Below the pieces are notes generated by a model. That model ran no database searches. It saw only the letters and a list, made by a program, of their open reading frames with translations, and was not told the origin of the DNA. Positions 61,501 through 64,000 of a stretch of DNA of 64,000 bases are shown here, piece by piece. Position 1 is the stretch's first letter. Each line of letters begins with the position of its first letter. This DNA comes from Blautia hansenii DSM 20583 (GTDB lineage Bacteria > Bacillota > Clostridia > Lachnospirales > Lachnospiraceae), in the NCBI RefSeq assembly GCF_002222595.2, contig NZ_CP022413.2, forward strand, positions 1,628,001 through 1,692,000. The letters run 5' to 3'. A program made the position numbers and the translations under genes.

Positions 61501-61567
61501 GACTTGTCCTTTTATAAAAAGGCAAGACTTCTTTGAGTTCTTTATATAATTCACGATAACGGCTCAT
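58514..61567 (-). CDS. DinG/XPD-like superfamily 2 helicase of the pPIWI-RE system (pPIWI_RE_Z type)
   Basis: 1017 aa. Walker A GTLGSGKST (223-231), Walker B IIVDEADD (394-401), motif III-like LCLSGTSLAP (684-693), and motif VI QAIGRLQRNG (932-941). Four cysteines, C311, C326, C339 and C345, lie between Walker A and B, where XPD/DinG helicases hold a 4Fe-4S cluster. The N-terminal 200 residues are not recognised. ATG at 61567 has TGGAGGTG; it overlaps the nuclease gene by 17 nt and the PIWI gene by 4 nt. Probably unwinds DNA or an R-loop for the PIWI protein (inference). Confidence 0.85.
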   Translation of the reverse strand: MSRYRELYKELKEVLPFYKRTSQIAIEVCLYVIHSIGEDIEAKEGWSVFNKYYLRLSEKRVTAEHQRWLYMVRKYWHSYGSRFYWNRDLDDYMTHMERERIFTIEEGHIRINPSCQVSVERFLLFRNFLNSLPDEEEIKKEVYCEKIFYRNQEAFELNVESSSDELATLPAYREKKIYTIRQDKDWNMILAEMGGIFSHRPSIQLEILDGDELKLDGLRHVVGTLGSGKSTLKQALIYDAVKNEHLKIAVVENSISKLLELWMLLKQCGIQAIPFISTSSEEIYLREYLAACRGIREIKNSDEIAILSGNCILKAVAGDETEKYPCNRLLNEQSVPVVCPFFGACGHQFRIRELIDADIILITPQAIARSKVEKPIDNYNRSMYELLYDLMDLIIVDEADDIQQDFERSLMVTEHINREQESILVEIEKLYKKVEGCSVIKNDLYNFKQDFERMKSHLTLMERIFIKYHDIIEHYNNKNILINVLRDKVLKGFSYEKVLIDGKETSFEKLLLEYVKLTEGMYGITEEQLSNEIKTMLDFLFDFHWTGSYAEKKIEENSLALLKRYGVTYASDIKNKELQFQRYILLMLLVPFDVMLKRLVRLYSSVYFEMEGYSKSVRMFAGIREQMRHLVTEPCFGMLLGYKLEFKDHLLYIDALRYVGVGREMLLNWSGAKEELGKKGPGILCLSGTSLAPKSAHYHIAKKPDAILYGKPEGKIYMKFKPLADGKSYIRISGTNERQRKENLKKMIDKLADTLRACLSKSQYRKIMIICGSYQEAEEVCAKLRYHNFNAYFVNEDGAEKKNYMVYRKDIERFPVLSNYADILVVPLIVISRGFNILDEDGNSYFGTEFYLARPYMVPGNYANEIQMIHYQLDKIIDAVKKENKDYQNRMLAFRKACFAKFIHVTNITYWKSLNEEDREIMTWFILIQMKQAIGRLQRNGNESFVFLCDSAFCDGLQKQGTELSPSTSTIHSMEFLLESIMEDKATKILYQNFYEAICEMNREAERIYCNLQEEDE

Positions 61568-62687
61568 CCTGACACCTCCATTCGCTATTCAACATAACAG
61601 GCAATCGTGCCTCCCGAATAACACGAATATCCATTCCGGCTTCTGTTAGATAGCTGCGTAGCTGTTCTATATAACTAAGGTTTCTGTTCGTCTGCGTATA
61701 AATGGAAATCCGATGCTCTGGAATAACAAGATAAACGGGGTTCTCTTTTGAATAGAATAATTTCGATAAATCACTGGTTTCTGTAAGTGTCTTAAAAAGT
61801 CTTAACGGATTTTTTACATCCTTAATATCCAGATATACCGCCTTTCCATTTTTCTGAACATCAATATCATATCGGTCCACATGTGGATATAAAAAAACAT
61901 GGTCCGCGCCATAAAGGTCTTTCAATTTTTGATAAATTTTTCTTTCCGCAATCCCCGGAGACAGACAAAATCGATAAATACCGGGAAGCAACTCCATTGC
62001 CTTTCCTTGAAGTTTTATAGTTTTAGGTTCTAATTTTTCTTTTTGAATGTACCAGTTGCAAACTTCGTTATCGCAAATATTTTCGCGTTTTTCCATAATC
62101 GGTTTTCCGCACACCGGACATACTTCTACGTCCTTGCCATAATGTTTTTTACATGAAAAAGATTTTTTTAATATTTGGACGATTTCCGCAGGCACATTTA
62201 AGTTAGCTATATCATATTCCATAGAAATGGAATCTCTAAATTCTGTTTCTGATAAAAACAACCGAAATCGCACATACTCTTCCTCACATTCCTTAATGTA
62301 AATCCACGTATCTTCAGATTTTTCTTCTTCCAGCTTCTGAAGTTTTTCACGAAAAAACCGTATTCCGTTTCCAACAATTGCATTCTGCTGGATTTCCTCT
62401 AGATTTTCCTCTTGAAATAATTCTTCAACTTCTTTGTTGACTATTCCTGCATCGTAAAAAGGCTCCACCGATTTGATGCAAGTAATATAGTCGCATAACG
62501 GTCTTTCCTCCAGAAATTGATAATATTCACATAAGTTTGAAGGAATTTCTTGTATTCCGTTCTCATACAAATATCTGGTAAGCGCTTGTAACGCACTCAT
62601 TGCCTTTTTTACCTGCTCTCTCACATCCTTTCTCTGCTTAATTTCCGTACTTTGCTTTAATAAATATAACAGGCTCATTTCATCCAT
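61551..62687 (-). CDS. PD-(D/E)xK nuclease with zinc ribbon, pPIWI_RE_Y type
   Basis: 378 aa. N-terminal helical region (1-180), a zinc ribbon with C190, C193, C205 and C210 (CPVCGKP ... CDNEVC), then a restriction-endonuclease fold. Active-site candidates are E248 (SPGIAERKI), D274 in DRYDIDV, and D287-x-K289 in AVYLDIKDV. Family knowledge: the pPIWI-RE gene is almost always joined by such a REase and a DinG-like helicase. First gene of the cassette; AAAGGAGG lies 11 nt from the ATG. Confidence 0.82.
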   Translation of the reverse strand: MDEMSLLYLLKQSTEIKQRKDVREQVKKAMSALQALTRYLYENGIQEIPSNLCEYYQFLEERPLCDYITCIKSVEPFYDAGIVNKEVEELFQEENLEEIQQNAIVGNGIRFFREKLQKLEEEKSEDTWIYIKECEEEYVRFRLFLSETEFRDSISMEYDIANLNVPAEIVQILKKSFSCKKHYGKDVEVCPVCGKPIMEKRENICDNEVCNWYIQKEKLEPKTIKLQGKAMELLPGIYRFCLSPGIAERKIYQKLKDLYGADHVFLYPHVDRYDIDVQKNGKAVYLDIKDVKNPLRLFKTLTETSDLSKLFYSKENPVYLVIPEHRISIYTQTNRNLSYIEQLRSYLTEAGMDIRVIREARLPVMLNSEWRCQDEPLS

Positions 62688-62753
62688 TAAACGTCTATCC
62701 TCCTTTCAGCCTAGCGTAGAAAATTGTTGGGTTCTCTAACTATAATCTATTTC

Positions 62754-62783
62754 ACTATAATAATCCATTTGTATTTTTCACAA
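62754..62783 (-). promoter_or_regulatory. Probable promoter of the pPIWI-RE cassette
   Basis: TTGTGA, 18-nt spacer, TATAGT on the minus strand, some 65 bases before the nuclease ATG. A second TATAGT lies shortly after it. Moderate match only. Confidence 0.5.
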
Positions 62784-62990
62784 TATTCAGAATACAAATA
62801 TAGTAATTTTTATGTTTCAGAATATAAAAAGCCAAAGTATTTCTACCTTGACTTTTCATCTTTACCTGTCACATTTAACGCATCTAAAGGTGTCGGCCAA
62901 TAAATTATCCCTGTTTTTCAGAAAAATCAACAGGAGACGGAGCTTTTTTTATTTTTGTATCGTTTTTCTGCCTTTTTCCCCGAAACATAG

Positions 62991-63024
62991 AAAAAGTGCA
63001 AACCTTTTGAAATTTGCACTTTTT
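62991..63024 (-). terminator. Terminator after the dehydrogenase gene
   Basis: AAAAAGTGCAAA and TTTGCACTTTTT form a perfect 12-bp stem around CCTTTTGAAA; works on the minus strand after the stop at 63090, and could also act on the plus strand. Confidence 0.9.
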
Positions 63025-63089
63025 CCAATCTGCCATTTTCCTTATAAATCCGTTCTAAAAAGTTCAAACTTTTTTGTCAGTGAACAATT

Positions 63090-64000
63090 TTACATTACAT
63101 TCTGCGGTTTCCCATTTTCCCATGCTCTCACATTTTCAAATGCAATATGCGCACGCTTCACCATAGCTTCTTTTGTAGCAAATGCCACATGTGGTGTCAC
63201 CAAAATATTTTTTGCATGAAACAGAGGATGCGATGCTTCTACTGGTGGCTCTTTTTCAAATACATCCACACAAGCTCCTGCAATTTTTCCTTCATTCAGC
63301 GCCTCTGCCAAAGCTTCACTGTCCACCACCGGACCCCTTGCGGTATTGATGAGCACAGCATTTTCCTTCATCAATGCTAATTTTCCTTTATCTATCAGAT
63401 GTGTTGTTTCCTTATTTAAAGGTACGTGCAGAGAAACAATATCACAGACAGATAAAAGCTCTTCCATTGATACAAATTGAGCGCCTTCAATCTCTTTCTC
63501 TGTTCTGCTGTATATATAAACTTCACACCCAAAGGCTTTTGCAATGCGGGCTACTCTTGTACCGATTGCGCCTGCACCGATTACACCAAATTTCTTAGCC
63601 TCCAGCTCAAAGCCTACTAAACCGTCTTTTGTTCCTTGGTTTCTCACAGCAGTATCACACTGTGCAAGTCTGCGGTAAAGAGAAATCAGCATACCAAAGA
63701 CTAAGTCAGATACAGCTGCCGTAGAATAACCTGCACAATTACATACACAAATTCCCTTTTCCTTACATAAATCCAAAGGAATATGATCCACACCTGTAAA
63801 AGCAACTGATAAAAGTTTTAATTTTTCACAACCTTCTATCACTTCTTCATTTAAAGGAAGATTTGCCACCACGAGAATATCTGCATCTTTTCCTCTTTCA
63901 ATCAAAGTTTCGGTGTCTGTGACTCTTGTATCATAATATACAATTTCTACATCTTTTGAGAGCTTTTCTTCTGCAATTTTTAAAAGCTGCTCTTTTTCCA
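63090..64000 (-). CDS. D-2-hydroxyacid dehydrogenase, 5' end outside window
   Basis: At least 303 residues, open to the right edge. NAD-binding motif GVIGAGAIGTRVARIA, catalytic Arg in INTARGPVVD, Glu in ACVDVFEKEPP and His in VTPHVAFA make up the complete R-E-H triad. Reduces a 2-keto acid to a D-hydroxy acid, or the reverse; substrate (lactate, glycerate, hydroxyisocaproate) cannot be told. The true start lies beyond position 64000, since codons remain open to the end. Confidence 0.93.
   Translation of the reverse strand, partial: EKEQLLKIAEEKLSKDVEIVYYDTRVTDTETLIERGKDADILVVANLPLNEEVIEGCEKLKLLSVAFTGVDHIPLDLCKEKGICVCNCAGYSTAAVSDLVFGMLISLYRRLAQCDTAVRNQGTKDGLVGFELEAKKFGVIGAGAIGTRVARIAKAFGCEVYIYSRTEKEIEGAQFVSMEELLSVCDIVSLHVPLNKETTHLIDKGKLALMKENAVLINTARGPVVDSEALAEALNEGKIAGACVDVFEKEPPVEASHPLFHAKNILVTPHVAFATKEAMVKRAHIAFENVRAWENGKPQNVM

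Larger units (their letters stand above)
62688..63089. other. Intergenic region between the pPIWI-RE cassette and the dehydrogenase gene
   Basis: About 400 bases, AT-rich. It holds the cassette's ribosome site, a probable promoter at 62754-62783 and the dehydrogenase terminator at 62991-63024. A TTCAGAATAYAAA motif occurs twice near 62785-62830. An open frame on the plus strand across the region has no ribosome site and runs over the terminator, so it is not called. No repeat array, guide-like RNA or attachment site is visible. Confidence 0.6.

Noticed and set aside
62812..63219. 135-codon open frame on the plus strand
   Set aside because: Runs through the terminator at 62991-63024 and into the dehydrogenase gene, with no ribosome site; rich in Phe/Leu/Ser as antisense shadows are.

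Overview
This 64 kb window looks like a chromosomal segment of a low-GC, anaerobic gut Firmicute, most likely a Lachnospiraceae (Blautia-like) species. The reasons are AT-rich DNA with AGGAGG ribosome binding sites, a group B [FeFe] hydrogenase, a GGGtGRT/NifU-like pair, a YesM/YesN-type sugar ABC locus, a THF riboswitch in front of folT, and the plsX-acpP-rnc-smc-ftsY order. The genus is inferred from gene content only. No rRNA, tRNA, CRISPR array, insertion sequence or phage was seen.

1-13 kb, nearly all minus strand: a TPP-riboswitch-controlled thiE-thiD pair (thiD cut by the window edge); a bioY-DUF1284-bacteriohemerythrin-Spx-like operon; a carbohydrate ABC transporter (lipoprotein binding protein and two permeases) followed by an AraC-type response regulator, a YesM-type kinase and a second, membrane-anchored binding protein; then a dicarboxylate/amino-acid:cation symporter. 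13-24 kb: the NifU-like/GGGtGRT pair, an orphan HipA-like kinase, a two-glycosyltransferase plus VTT-protein membrane glycolipid operon, an [FeFe] hydrogenase, a TraX-like acyltransferase, a class III Fic AMPylase, two small membrane proteins and threonine dehydratase.

24-50 kb is mostly core: ftsY, smc, rnc, acpP and plsX; a lipoprotein and an XRE regulator; folT under a THF riboswitch; a GNAT protein; a GH38 alpha-mannosidase divergent from its probable GntR/LacI-type regulator with paired operators; rpmF with its DUF177 partner; ackA; tmcAL; UPF0210/UPF0237; a YycJ-like hydrolase; coaE; polA; and galT-galK with an ArsR-type sensor-regulator upstream.

51-64 kb is more accessory: a YtrA-type GntR/ABC operon with a clear promoter and operator, a Uma2-family nuclease apparently placed over the 5' remnant of another gene, and a tightly overlapping three-gene cassette at 55.9-62.7 kb. 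That cassette encodes a PD-(D/E)xK nuclease with a zinc ribbon, a DinG-like helicase with a probable Fe-S site, and a prokaryotic PIWI protein. It matches the pPIWI-RE system predicted from comparative genomics to be an anti-invader defence, and it is the most interesting item here. The window ends inside a D-2-hydroxyacid dehydrogenase gene.
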